Source: Terramyces sp. JEL0728 (lineage: Eukaryota > Chytridiomycota > Chytridiomycetes > Rhizophydiales > Terramycetaceae). From it: a stretch of 64,000 bases of DNA. The translations under genes were made by a program, and so were the position numbers. The DNA lies in contig JADIIU010000020.1 in the NCBI GenBank assembly GCA_027603945.1, positions 1 through 64,000 on the forward strand, in the 5' to 3' direction. The notes under the pieces are model-generated. The model did no database searches. It saw nothing but the letters and a program-made list of their open reading frames with translations, and was not told where the DNA came from. Shown in pieces: positions 10,768 to 21,572 of this stretch; position 1 is the stretch's first letter, and every line of letters begins with the position of its first letter.

Positions 10768-10862
10768 AAGCTTTGCTCGTAATAAATCTGTTCAACAGCT
10801 ATTTGAAAACTGGTCCTGACAATTTTTTCAATCCAATCGAAAAATGGTAATTTGAAATTAAA

Positions 10863-11239
10863 ATGCAGGGAGGAGGAGCAAAATTTCCAGCGCCTAAATG
10901 GGTTTGGACACCTTACGGTAATCAGCAATAACAACAGGAGGATGGTGGCCAGCTCCAAAATATGGATTTACAAATTCATTAATCACAACCGGGATTATTC
11001 TTGGACTTGCGACAATTACTTTTTCAATTTCAGCATCAAATGAAGTATTCCCTATTAATTTAGCGTCGTCATCGATATCCTAAAGGCTGGATTCCTTCAA
11101 TGCTCTGGTCAAAAGAATTTCATGTATTATCGAATTTACATAGGACCCGGAATTAGTAGCGCAATGGAAAGAACAATTACAGATTGAAGGAAGGGAGTGG
11201 ATTGAACCAATTCCAAGTTGGTGGCCTTTCAAGAAATAA
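10863..11239 (+). CDS. Small single-pass membrane protein, possibly a mitochondrial respiratory accessory subunit
   Basis: 105 aa after removing introns at 10918-10937, 11045-11063 and 11124-11143. The protein starts with a Gly/Trp/Pro-rich segment (PKWVWTPYGGWWPAPKYG), then one hydrophobic helix (TTGIILGLATITFSIS), then a basic, Trp-rich tail (GWIPSMLWSKEF, ending PSWWPFKK). This layout, a Gly-Trp-Pro head, one helix and a short basic tail, resembles small accessory subunits of mitochondrial complex I, but I cannot name the subunit. An upstream ATG at 10844 directly followed by a 22-nt candidate intron (10847-10868) would encode nearly the same N-terminus, so the start is ambiguous. The stop overlaps TAATAAA, and the next gene starts 80 bp later. 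Confidence 0.72.
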
Positions 11240-11319
11240 TAAAAAGGATTCAAAAAGCTTTGATTGGATTAACCTTAACCTTAATTGTGAATAAATCCAG
11301 GAGGAAAACTCAAACAAAA

Positions 11320-13314
11320 ATGAAATTTCGACTGGAATATCACCAGCTACTCGATCTCCTTGAATTGGATCAAACAAAGGAACTCAACCAGCAAATAGTT
11401 CAGCAGTACGAGGACTTTGTTCAAAAGGCAGAACCAAAAGCAGTCTTTGTAATTACAAATAGCATTCTCGGCAAGTTCAAGTTCAATTCAGCTTGCCCAA
11501 TCACCTTATTGATTGCTCGACATTTGCCCAAACTGTTGGATTTCTGTAGCAAGAAAATTGTTGATGAAATTGGATTATCCATCTATCACTACTTTTTAGT
11601 CAACCTTTTCAAATTCAAAGATATTCATTATCCAATGTCTGAATTTTTGGGGAGTGCCATTGCAGACAATGATAAAATCAAAATTGGGCTGCAGTATATC
11701 AGAAGCTGCTTTGGGTTGAACGTAGATTTGGCGCACATTAACAATTTCGCCAATAGCAAGACATTCAATGAAGATTTCAGAGTGCTGAATCAAATGGTAA
11801 TTGTGTACGCGAATGCGCAATTGAACGAACCAATCCCAATTCCCCCAAGGTTGCTGAAAACGATGGTAGATGTATGGCATATCACTTATGTTATCAAGTC
11901 TGAACCCTTTAAAAATGTAGACGACTGGGGAATCATTTTTCCATTTCTCTTTAACCAATTTCACCATTCCATGTATTTCTCCCAGTTTACTTCTGTTCTA
12001 TTGTTGAAATACTTTTATCAAATGGCAAGCAGTGTGGATGATCCAAAGCTGCTGCAGTCACTTTCAGCAACTAACCACTTGGTGTCCAACGACTTTGCCT
12101 TTTGCCAATTTCTGGAGTTGGATTGGCTGACAGTTTACAAAACCGATTCCTGCCAATCGCAGACAATTGCTATATTCTGTTCGGTGTCCATATTGCATCT
12201 CAAAGAAAAGAACACTTCATCTGAAGTAATTTTGTGTAAATTGTCATTGCTAATACCACTTGTCTATTCCAACGAAGCAATATGGAAACCCTGTTTATCC
12301 TTAATTAACGAAGTTCTGTTGCTGGCAAAGAAAACAATGATTGCTCTGGACTATACCACTTTGGGATTTAACTGCCTTCAAAAAACACAAGAGATCAATA
12401 CAGCAATTGAAAATACTAATTATTTGGAGCTGGATCGTTTAATCTACTATTTCGTTCAATTTTGTAGTCTGGTATCAATCATTTCTACACAAAATGAATC
12501 TCTCATCCTTATGCAGCTGATTAGTATACCTATGCTTCTTGAAAATATTATTGAATTGGGCAAGAAGATGCTCCCTAACATTTCCTCACTTGAACCAAAC
12601 AAGCAGCTATATTTTGAAGAGCAATTAATTGCTTTAAGAGCGTCTGCAGTTTACTTGAAGGTCATTATCATCAGATCTCCACACTTTGTTAAAGCAGGTA
12701 ACGCAATGTTAGATAGGGTGGTCCCACTGAACATTTATTCATGCCCAGAGGCAATTCAGCGAATATTTTCAAAGAATCGAGAATATCTGACTAATGAACA
12801 CGCAGTTGTTACTGATGGGCCAAAAGAAAGCATGGCGGCTGCAGTTATTGATTTCAGAACATATTCAGATTTGTATCATTTGTATATTTTATGTTTGGAT
12901 TTGAAAACTACCTTTCAATTTAGAAGGATTGCCATTAAAGATTACAAACTGGTTGTAAACATATGGGATGAAATGTTTGTTTTGCTCACATTGCCAATTA
13001 TCAAACAATCATCAATCAAAATTGGACAGCATTTACTCTACGTAATCTTGGATACTGTTCTTACCTTGATGGAGTATTGTGGTGATACTGATTTTTTGCA
13101 TTTATTGATGGATCCACCGTTTGTTGAGCGGGCTTTTAAAAGTCTATTTCTATTCTGGCGTGGAAAGTACACTGGGAAATTATTCAAAAAGGTTATTTGT
13201 ACTTTTATGTAGATGATTGAATTTAGCATTCCTTGGGCTGCAAAACTGAAGATTGACGGGGAAGAGTACGAGTTGGACGAAGAAATCGTTCAAGTGTGGC
13301 TCTATTGCAGATAG
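11320..13314 (+). CDS. Large helical protein of unknown function, 657 aa
   Basis: Two exons are joined by a 21-nt intron at 13192-13212. The first exon is very long (1.87 kb) for a housekeeping gene here. The protein is rich in Leu, Ile and Phe with regularly spaced hydrophobic stretches (for example HYFLVNLFKF, LIYYFVQFCSLVSIIS), suggesting an alpha-solenoid of HEAT/ARM type rather than a true membrane protein. I see no signal peptide, catalytic motif or zinc ligands, and recognise no family. The first ATG of the frame is used (MKFRLEYHQLL). The C-terminus is short and acidic (EEYELDEEIVQVW). A nuclear or trafficking scaffold is possible but unsupported. Confidence 0.72.
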
Positions 13315-13507
13315 AGTTTGCAAAGTGGGATGCTACTAAAATATATTAGGATTGGCACATAAATAATTCCTTTTCTAAACCACCAGCTGCCACTGATCTG
13401 CATCTTTTCCACAGTCCTAATTTCTTTTTAAATGATCTGCATTTCATTTAACGATCATTTGTGGCTTGGTTATATATAACTTGGAAAAAGTTCAAAACCA
13501 ATAAAAA

Positions 13508-14724
13508 ATGTTGTCCTCTAGCGAAATGTCAAAAAATGAATTGAAGAGATCAAAGTCACCATCTCGGGATTCTAAAAAGAAGCAGAAAACTGGAACAGAG
13601 AAAGAGCAATTTATTACTTCCTTTAAAGAAATCCGTAGAGTATTAGAGCAAGATCTGGATGCCTGCAATTTGCCTGCAAATGGAAAAGAGTGGTTCAGGA
13701 AGATGCTTGATGAAACTGTTCAGGGAGGAAAGATGAACAGAGGACTGACTGTTGCTTCTGCGTTACAGTCGTTATTGAAGAGATCTTTGACTGAAAAGGA
13801 ATTATATGAAGCACACGTATTGGGGTGGTGTATTGAAATGGTTATTCTTCAATAATTGTAGTTGCAAGCATTCTTTTTGATTGCGGACGATATCATGGAT
13901 TCATCAATTACCAGAAGAGGACAGCCATGCTGGTACAGAAGAGTATTTTATATTAACATAGGAAACCGTCGGCATGATTGCTATCAATGATAGTTTTATT
14001 ATTGAATCTGCGATTTACAAGCTTCTAAAGAGATATTTCAAATCTCATCCCGCCTATGTCGAATTATTGGAACTGTTTCATGAAACCACGTTCCAGACTG
14101 AATTGGGCCAATTAATGGACTTGATTACCGCTCCAGAAGGCGATGTTGATCTTTCAAGATTTTCAATTGAAAAACATGCGTACATTGTAGAGTACAAAAC
14201 TGCCTATTATTCCTTCTATCTCCCGATTGCGCTTGCGATGAGATACGCCGGGATTACTGAAGAAACAGCCTATGACCAAGCCAAAAAGGTTTTATTGGCA
14301 CTTGGCGAATATTTCCAAGTCCAGGCAAGCGTTCTTAATGATAGGATGATTACCTAGACTGCTATGGATTGCCAGAAGTAATAGGTAAAATTGGCACGGA
14401 TATTGAAGATAACAAATGCGGCTGGTTGATTGTGCAAGCGTTATCTTTGGCAAATGAAGAACAACGCGAAATCTTGGATGTATTTTAAGCTAATTTAGAA
14501 AAACTATGGCCAAAAAGATCATGAAAAGGTAGCCCTCGTAAAGAAAGTCTACAAAGATCTCGATATCGAAGGTGTCTACAACAAATACGAAGAAGACAGC
14601 TACACCAGGATATCCACATTGATTTCAGAAATCGACGATTCCCTCATTCCTCAAGACATGTTTACAAAGTTCATGAACAGGTAGGCTACTTTATTTATTA
14701 AGAATTTACAAGAGAACCGTTTAA
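13508..14724 (+). CDS. FPS1: Farnesyl diphosphate synthase
   Basis: Isoprenoid synthase making farnesyl diphosphate from IPP and DMAPP/GPP for sterols, ubiquinone and prenylation. Six exons, 371 aa. Introns: 13841-13861, 13943-13961, 14325-14344, 14480-14498 and 14681-14702. The first Asp-rich motif is in [20 protein letters not shown], the second in [12 protein letters not shown], and the C-terminus NRIYKRTV is typical of the family. The third intron begins GC and ends AG; removing it is what rebuilds the second Asp-rich motif. The N-terminus has about 30 extra basic residues ([11 protein letters not shown]) absent from most homologues. The start could also be the next Met, 6 codons in. The stop overlaps TAATAAA, 8 bp from the convergent gene's stop. 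Confidence 0.95.
14325..14344 (+). other. 20-nt GC-AG intron
   Basis: GCAAGCGTTCTTAATGATAG interrupts the farnesyl diphosphate synthase gene exactly between FQVQ and DDYLDCYG. The donor is GC, the branch/acceptor block TTAATGATAG is standard, and the length is typical for this genome. Confidence 0.85.
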
Positions 14725-14732
14725 TAAAAAGA

Positions 14733-15986
14733 TTACAAAATACCTCTTTGCTTCATTGTCATACCACCGTGTCCAAATGAAGTATCTTGCTGGATTTTAT
14801 AAGCTTTCATTCTGATACTGCCCTGCTTTGTCCAAGTAAAATGCGGCGAGGTCGGATCAATAATGTACGATTCAGATGTTCTTGTTTTGATGTCATTCAA
14901 AGTTATGAGATTCCATTGGTGTCTTCCTCCGGTAGAATAACCTGTTACCAAAGCACATTCCAGGCCGATGGCATCGCACAAGATTTTAAACAGTAGCGCT
15001 TTATGGCGGCAGAGACCTATTTTTACACTGCACAACAACATGAAATTGTGTCCTTGACTATGTTAGCGATAGATTACGCTTTCATTTGGCGATATAAACT
15101 TTCATCTGCCTGCGAACTAGTAGCACCACCTGGTAATCCGTAATCTCCCAAAGCTAATCGTACAACTTTTAATAGGTACTCTACTAATCCGGCACCTTCA
15201 TACCTAGATTAATTCCAATCACCATTTCGCTTCGACAGTTACAGCTTCAATGATCTTGCGAAGCTTTTTATCATGAAAAGTATTTACAACAATAGTCTCA
15301 CATTCAGCATCAGTAACTTGGCTTCCACACATATGAATAATTTTCCATGAGATTGCCAGTGTTTTTCTATTCTTGTATCTCCAAGGTATAATAAACTTTG
15401 GGTTGGTTAGCAATACTTTTGCTGGAATACAACCGTCCATTGCTGCGTATAGGAGCGAAATAGATGGATTGTACTCGCTTCCTCTAAAGATCCATTTGTC
15501 TGCATCGCACAAATAGCAGCAATTTATAACATTCTTTGAATCTGTTGAGCATCCAAGTATTTTTTTGTTTGAATGAGAGTTGAAGTAGCAAATTTCTCTG
15601 AAAGATTGATCGTCCTTGGCTTCGATTCTTTGCCAGCCTTGAGCTGGTACTGCAAAGAAATTCATTCTAGATCGGTCGTTACTCATACATATCCTTTTAA
15701 CTTCTGTTTGCTGGAAATCAACTGTTTGTGGAGGAGGCTGAGGCTCGCAATCTTGACTTGATCGATCTTCTACGTTTTCGGTTTGTTGGTCAACTTCTAT
15801 GGGCAGAGTCGGTAGAGGTTTAGATTTACGTCTGGAGGTAGTCTGAGTGTTTATTTGGATATTATCAAAGAGGGTAGTGATTGATCCTCTCCTCTTGTTT
15901 GATTTTGGTGATTTTGGTTCGTTTTCCTTGTCTTTCATTTTATGATTGTCATCTAGTGACTTTTCATCGTTTGGGTTGGGAGACAT
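14733..15986 (-). CDS. EDR1-like transglutaminase-fold protein
   Basis: 404 aa after introns at 15204-15222 and 15058-15077. The N-terminal 110 residues are charged and Ser/Lys/Pro-rich, likely disordered. A globular middle part (about 110-255) contains ICYFNSHSNKKILGC and is not recognised. The C-terminal region (about 290-400) has IGLCRHKALLFKILCDAIGL, GGRHQWNLI and IIDPTSP. This supplies a Cys-His-Asp triad in the papain/transglutaminase-like order, closely resembling the EDR1/CTR1-type N-terminal domain of plant Raf-like kinases. No kinase domain is present here. Enzymatic activity is unproven; such domains may act as peptidase-fold scaffolds. Convergent with farnesyl diphosphate synthase. 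Confidence 0.75.
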
Positions 15987-16096
15987 CTATGAGGTCAAGA
16001 ATGAGTTGGAAAATTAATCTGGCTTTAAATGTCTTTGTGCACTTCTCGTGTGTCATTGCTACGTGATAACTTAATTAAGATCACGGAGATGGCGAT

Positions 16097-16438
16097 TTAT
16101 TTCCAGATATTTGGATATGCTTTATCAGATTCAGAGCTGATCGGTTGTTCTTGCGGGTATTCAGCGATGGGATTGTTGATCGAATATTGAAACAAGTATT
16201 TAGACATTCTACTGGCTATTAGTCGACGAGAATCTTGAACTTTTGCTCTTTGCTTGGCTCCATGTCGGCTGGCTCCATATTGATCTCGTTTGTACAGCTC
16301 GCGTACACCATTCCTTGACGCATTCGAAAATGGCGGTCTCTCTACAGTACAGAATGATCCAGATTCTACGCAGAGGGTGATGGTGGATCTGGATAACGAG
16401 GATATTTGCCAATGGCTTTGGAATTCATACATATGCAT
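16097..16438 (-). CDS. Small hypothetical protein, 113 aa
   Basis: Open frame from MHMYEFQSHW to a stop at 16097. The C-terminal two thirds is basic and coherent (NGVRELYKRDQYGASRHGAK, then RRLIASRMSKYLFQYSINNP). The N-terminal 40 residues are less convincing and could include an unrecognised short intron. No family, signal peptide or membrane segment is seen. It lies just downstream (on the minus strand) of the mucin-like gene at 16479, with 40 bp between. A competing frame on the same strand (16209-16412) looks less protein-like. Confidence 0.45.
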   Translation of the reverse strand: MHMYEFQSHWQISSLSRSTITLCVESGSFCTVERPPFSNASRNGVRELYKRDQYGASRHGAKQRAKVQDSRRLIASRMSKYLFQYSINNPIAEYPQEQPISSESDKAYPNIWK

Positions 16439-16478
16439 TGATCTCAAGTTAAACAGCGTGTCTGGAAATACACTTTAT

Positions 16479-17735
16479 TTACAAATATACAGATAAACTT
16501 TCTGCTGATTCTACGCTATTATGCTTTGCCTTGAACGGGTTGTCAATATCACCTGTTGTATGTGCAGCACTGAGTTTCGAATTCCCAAATGACAGTTTTG
16601 AAAGTCTGTCAGTCAGAATTGCCAAGAGTGATTTTGGGAGACCACCAGCTTTTGGCAGTTGAGTTTGATTGGGTAAGGAGGGCTGTACTTGAGGAACTGT
16701 AGGTTCATTTTTTATGTGTGCTTGGCCAAGGTTTGTATTTGGATCATTCCTGTCATCGTTGCAAAGGATTTCTAAAGTATCAATCGGGATCTCTTTGTCC
16801 GTTGAAGTGAATGACATGGATGGTATTCGATAGCTTGTCCGTTCACTGTCAACTGTTGAAGCGCTCGCTGGAAAAGTTGGAGGATCGGAATTCAAGTCTT
16901 GCTCGGATAAATGAGCATTCGTCGCCTTTTCTTTAATCCCATCGGATAACGTAATAACGTCAAACAACTGTTCGCTATCAATATCTTTGTTGGACTTTTT
17001 CGCTAGTGAGTAGAAGCAGCAGAATAATACAAAGCTCGACACTAGTAAAATACCAACTACAATGGCTACTATTGGTATAATAAATTGCGATATGTATTGT
17101 GGAGATGTAGTTTGATTAGCACTGCTTTGATCTGGGTTGTTTGGTGGCATTGTAGGATTTGATTTTAGCGAAATGGAATCAGTAGAAGAAACTGGACTGA
17201 TTGTAGAAACAGGTACTTTTGAAACAAGCACTATTTGACTGGCAACAGTTGGTATCGGGCTTTCTGTGTTTTGGTAATAGGTAGTAGTTACCTGAGGTAG
17301 AGAGCCAGTACTTGTGGGTTGTGTTACTGGTACTGGAATACCAGGTAAATCTATTCTGTCTTTTGAATCATCATTTGAAGTAATTATGCCATTTCCCCCG
17401 TTAGCAGCAGTACCACTGACACCAATTCCCCCATTGCCAGCGTTTCCACCATTAGCGCCAGTACCACTGACACCATTTCTTCCATTGCCACCATTAGTAC
17501 TAATGGTAGTCGAGGAAATAGTATTATCACCATTGTTGTTAACATTAATCGTTGTTGATCCACTTGAAATTTCGATATTACCATTGCCATCAATCTTAGT
17601 CTGGGCCCTGTCAGCATCACCGAAAATGTTAATACGACTATGCGATGAAATGGCTGATCTTCTTTTATCAAAAATATTGTTGGTATTTTGAGCAGAGAGG
17701 ACTAGTTTGAAACAACAAATGTGGAATAGCAGCAT
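16479..17735 (-). CDS. Type I membrane mucin-like protein, paralog A
   Basis: 418 aa, intronless. A signal peptide (MLLFHICCFKLVLSA) is followed by an ectodomain with Gly/Asn repeats (GGNGRNGVSGTGANGG and similar) and a Ser/Thr/Pro mucin stretch. One strong transmembrane helix (IIPIVAIVVGILLVSSFVLF, about residue 220) leads to a cytoplasmic tail of about 180 residues. The tail has SEQD and then FPASAST, a short spacer and RTSYRI, later RLSKLSFGNSK, and ends SVESAESLSVYL. The same tail landmarks in the same order occur in the gene at 19355, so the two are paralogs. A conserved cytoplasmic tail suggests signalling or sorting, not a simple wall protein. Ligand unknown. Confidence 0.75.
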   Translation of the reverse strand: MLLFHICCFKLVLSAQNTNNIFDKRRSAISSHSRINIFGDADRAQTKIDGNGNIEISSGSTTINVNNNGDNTISSTTISTNGGNGRNGVSGTGANGGNAGNGGIGVSGTAANGGNGIITSNDDSKDRIDLPGIPVPVTQPTSTGSLPQVTTTYYQNTESPIPTVASQIVLVSKVPVSTISPVSSTDSISLKSNPTMPPNNPDQSSANQTTSPQYISQFIIPIVAIVVGILLVSSFVLFCCFYSLAKKSNKDIDSEQLFDVITLSDGIKEKATNAHLSEQDLNSDPPTFPASASTVDSERTSYRIPSMSFTSTDKEIPIDTLEILCNDDRNDPNTNLGQAHIKNEPTVPQVQPSLPNQTQLPKAGGLPKSLLAILTDRLSKLSFGNSKLSAAHTTGDIDNPFKAKHNSVESAESLSVYL

Positions 17736-18189
17736 GTTGTACGAACAGCTAGCATACCGGTCTTATACTGCTGGGCTAAAATGAGGCACCTTGAAATCAG
17801 ATATACATGATAGGAATCAACCCGGGAATCATGCAAATTATATCGCTATTGGCTCGATTTATATTCGGTACGTCGTCGTGAATTATACTAGTAATTACAA
17901 TGTTTTGTATTGGATTTACAATTTTCTACAGTGGTTTGTATGACATCAATGCGCAATGTGAATGATGTCGAAAATGACAGGCTTATGACTTAGGACAGTA
18001 AGCCGAGACCAGCCCAACAGCGTGAATGATAGATAAACAATGAATTCATTCAAGAAGGGCTTTAAATTCTGGAAATAAATATTTTAATATCCCGGTATTT
18101 TAGTGTACTCCTTCAATAGTGCTCCAATTACTGATAATTTTTATTTGATTAAATACAGAGACTGACTACACCTACCATTACTGTGCTGG
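17736..18189. other. Intergenic region between mucin-like genes
   Basis: 454 bp upstream of the gene at 16479 and downstream of the gene at 18190. AT-rich. I see no supported ORF, tRNA or repeat, and nothing I can assign beyond probable promoter and terminator sequence. Confidence 0.4.
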
Positions 18190-18921
18190 CTATTTAGATG
18201 AAAGTTCTACACCGTGAGACTCGCCATCTTGGTTCCACAGCGAAAAATCGCCAGAACTAATACTGATTAAATCAAAAGTAACGGCACTTGAAGGATATTC
18301 AAGACGGCCACTACACAATGATTCGTCACATAGAGTAATGTTATCGGCGTCTTTTAAAGTTTCATTGTGATACCTCTGTAACTGTCTTACATTCCGGAAA
18401 ACGAAAAAGCAGCAGGATAATATCACTCCAGCAATAATTAACGATACCATGACGATAAAAGATCTCGGCGAGCTTGGTTCTTGTGAATCGTTTCTTGAAT
18501 CCAAGGAGCTTGTACCTTGTTGCGGTGAAATCAAGTTGTTTCCATTAACTGATGCAGATGTGCTAGGCGAGCTGGAGCTGCTAGAACTCTATAATTAGAA
18601 TCAAAATACCACATCTAGAGATGGAGATGGGGCAAGTGTATTCTTATTAATAATTGTAGCAGGAAATAGTTCTCTTGTAATTGTTATTCTATTTAGATCA
18701 GGCTTCACACGGGGGATTGAGTTGCGTTTGGAAATACTAGTGGAGGGTAATTTAATATCATGGGTATCGGCAAGCACATTATTAGCGTACACTGTCGGGG
18801 CTAAACTAGAGCCAGGATTGCAATCAAAGTTACCCCCATCTTTATTTCTTTGCACAAGAAATTCTTCGTTTACCGGGAGAGTTAATCCATTGGCGATAAA
18901 TAAACAGAAAAGTATTCGCAT
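18190..18921 (-). CDS. Type I membrane protein, shorter member B of the mucin-like cluster
   Basis: 236 aa from two exons, with a 21-nt intron at 18589-18609. Signal peptide MRILFCLFIANGLTLP; ectodomain of about 140 residues with a Ser-rich stem (SSSSSSPSTSAS) before one transmembrane helix (VMVSLIIAGVILSCCFFVF). The tail is about 70 residues and contains YPSSAVTFDLISI, which may correspond to the FPAxAxT landmark of the flanking paralogs, but it lacks their C-terminal ESLSxYL end. Position, orientation and layout match its neighbours, so it is probably a diverged or shortened tandem duplicate. That relationship is less certain than for the other two. Confidence 0.68.
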
Positions 18922-19354
18922 GTTTAGTTTAGCATAAATTTCCCTGATATAAATACGAGTGGGCTACTGGTTGCCACTTTGTGTAGTATTCTTGAGGCTG
19001 CCAATGCCATTTGACAGTCTAGCAATTTATGCAATGCGATTAATTTCGACATTGGGTATTGCTCGTCTACAGCAAACAGGTATTTACCATATCTTGCGGT
19101 AGCTCTAATTGAAAGAAGCTCTCTTCTATTTGATAAAGGTAGGCTGAAATGCAGCCAGCAAATGGTGGCAAATCAAAGACCTGCCAGCAATAGCACGAAT
19201 CGGGAATCAGAGTCGATTGCAATTCAATTGAATAAGTGATATACTGTTACCAATTCGTACAATAAAGCACCCGTAGTTGAAATGGAAAAAGTGCAGTCTG
19301 ACTTCCAACATGGGCAGGAAAGTAGGATTATGTTATTTTATTAACAGATACTAT
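18922..19354. other. Intergenic region between mucin-like genes
   Basis: 433 bp between the ATG of the gene at 18190 and the stop of the gene at 19355. It holds an AT-rich segment with TTTATA-type sequence about 25 bp upstream of the 18921 start. No supported ORF or RNA gene is seen. Confidence 0.4.
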
Positions 19355-20728
19355 TTACAAATAGTTGGATAAGCTTTCTTCTGAATCCACACTCACCGTA
19401 GATTCACGCTGATTAGAGTTAACTTCAGAAATGGCACCAGAAGTATACTTTGAAGTCCTGAATGAAAATCTGGAAAATCTTGAATTGAACATTGATATTC
19501 TGTATGGAGTTGCAGTGGTAGGAGTTTCATTTGCGGTTAAATCTTCAGGAATTGTGTCGTCAACCATGAATTTGGATTTTCTTCCCATTGATGATTGAAT
19601 TGATTGCCGGCCTTGAGAATTTCTTAAACTGTAAAGTTTAGGATCTCTTTCTTGGGCAGAATTCCTACTAAAGGTCAACTTTGAGTCCCTTCCTGAATAT
19701 GGCAGTGTCGATGTTCTAACAGAAGGAGTAATTAGGTACGACATCCGCGGAGCCGCTAAATCTGGCTCAGCTGCGGTTAATGCGGTTGCAGGGAAAGCAG
19801 GGAAGGACTCGTCCATATCCTGTTCAGAATAGCGATTGATATCTTCCCTAGTTTCAAAAGGAATTTTATCAATCGGATCACTGATAATATCAATCGGCTC
19901 TTCAACACTCTGTAGGGTCAAATCTTTTTCAGATGAAGTTGGGTCTTGAGGATAATACTTGTGCAGGAAATCTAGGTGACCATACTTTTTCAAATGTAGT
20001 CCTAAAAACAAGGCAATGCAAGAGGCAAATACACCGCCGATAATAAATGCGACAATTGTTACTGGCCGTGGTAAACCATTGGAAGTTGTGGATGAATTAG
20101 AGGCTGATGCTTGGGATGCAATAGTCGGCTGAGTAGACGGAACAATATATGCAGTTGGTTGGACAGCTTGCACAGTTGTGGTAGCTGGACTGCTTGTTGC
20201 TTGTCCATCATCAGGAAGATTGTTTGCTTTCTATCGTTAATCATGATTTACAATAATTAGTTGAGTTTGATTTGAAGAATCAACAGTTTGAGCGGGTATA
20301 TTTTGATTCGAATTTATAACATTGTTAAATGTTGGATTGGCTGCGATGGAAGACGTAGTTGTTGTAACTGATTGCAGAGTGGTAGTTACAATTGGTCTTG
20401 GTAGCGGGGTGATTTTTGGGGCAACAACTTTAGGTACAGCTGCTGGAGGATTATTATTTACATTAGTATTAGCTGTTCCAGAAGAGGCACTGTTGTCTGA
20501 AGTGTTTGAATCATCCGAACCGCTGCTTCCATCATCGCTGCTGCCATCATCTCCAGAGTCGTCGTTTCCGCTGCTTGAAGAGTCGTTATTTGCTCCAATT
20601 GCTTGCTGTATCCCATCAAATATTCGATGTCCAATGCCAAAAAATCTTTTATTTAGCGACCTTCCGCCATGCAGCTTATCAATCGAAACTGCCAAAACGA
20701 GGTTCAACAATATTGGTATTAGTAACAT
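19355..20728 (-). CDS. Type I membrane mucin-like protein, paralog C
   Basis: 450 aa from two exons, with a 21-nt intron at 20231-20251. Signal peptide MLLIPILLNLVLAVS; an acidic Ser/Asp/Gly-rich block (DDSGDDGSSDDGSSGSDDS), then a Thr/Pro/Asn mucin stretch. One transmembrane helix (VTIVAFIIGGVFASCIALFL) leads to a tail of about 230 residues. The tail shares ordered landmarks with the gene at 16479: SEQD, then FPAFPATALT followed by RMSYLI, a basic RFSRFSFRTSK, and the terminal SVDSEESLSNYL. The ectodomains are unrelated in sequence while the tails are conserved, the pattern of fast-evolving surface receptors with a constant intracellular adaptor site. Function inferred only. Confidence 0.75.
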
Positions 20729-21339
20729 TCAAAGAGAAAAAATTCTGGGTGTGCGTAATATACTGTTGGGCTACGATCTGGACAGTGGCTAAAACGCCCA
20801 GTTCTCGTCATCTTACCTAAACTTTTTCTGTTTCGTTTGGATTCGAGTTGCACAAAGACAGTAACCGTGCGTCGAGGATCAAATCTTTTTTCCTTCAAAT
20901 CCCAGTAACAGAAAGAGGATTTCTCGTTGGTGAATTGCAGTTCTTTTTTGGTTCCAGGTTTGGAGCCTGCGCTTGGAAATTTCACAGGTACAGGGTGAAA
21001 CTTGAACCCCTCTATGCAAAGCACTCCGATATTTCCGAGCATGGTGTAATGCAATGACAAAAGTGTTGATTTGACATGACGTTAATCCCTTCCCGGCATA
21101 GTGGTGGAATGATTAAATATCAGCTGCAGATCAAGAGTTCTATTCAGAATAATAGCTGAATTGAGGGCAATAATAGTGTATATCTTTCCCTCATCCATTT
21201 GGTATTTTATTTTGTTTGGAAGAGTACAATGATTCAAGTGGAGAGATATTTCCAAATTCACGCAACCTGGTTCATTCGCTAGAGCTAATATCTTTGGTAG
21301 AATAATGCAAACTTGAACAATACAAAGTGGCCAGCTCAA
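20719..21339 (-). pseudogene. Possible secreted protein with one in-frame stop
   Basis: One minus-strand frame stays open for about 200 codons apart from a single TAA at 21082-21084. It begins with a signal-peptide-like MSWPLCIVQVCIILPKILAL and continues with beta-rich sequence (VNLEISLHLNHC, then VTVFVQLESKRN). No GT donor lies close enough before the stop to remove it with an intron of the usual size. It could be a decayed gene, a sequencing error, or chance. The 3' end overlaps the start of the gene at 19355. Low confidence; no family recognised. Confidence 0.25.
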
Positions 21340-21572
21340 CCACAGTCTGAGGGACTTGCTAATAAATATAATTGGCAGTGCTATATAGTGGTTGGTTCAC
21401 ACCTCAAATATTGCCTGGTCAGAAATAGAAGCGAAATTCGACCAAATCCAACCTGCGGCAATCGCACTGGGGTTGTGATCTGGAAGCTGACCAGATCAAA
21501 CAATGCATTGATGTGTTGAAATGAGTGGCTTCGTTGAACTTCAAGTTTCGCTTTCACAAAAAAATTATACAA

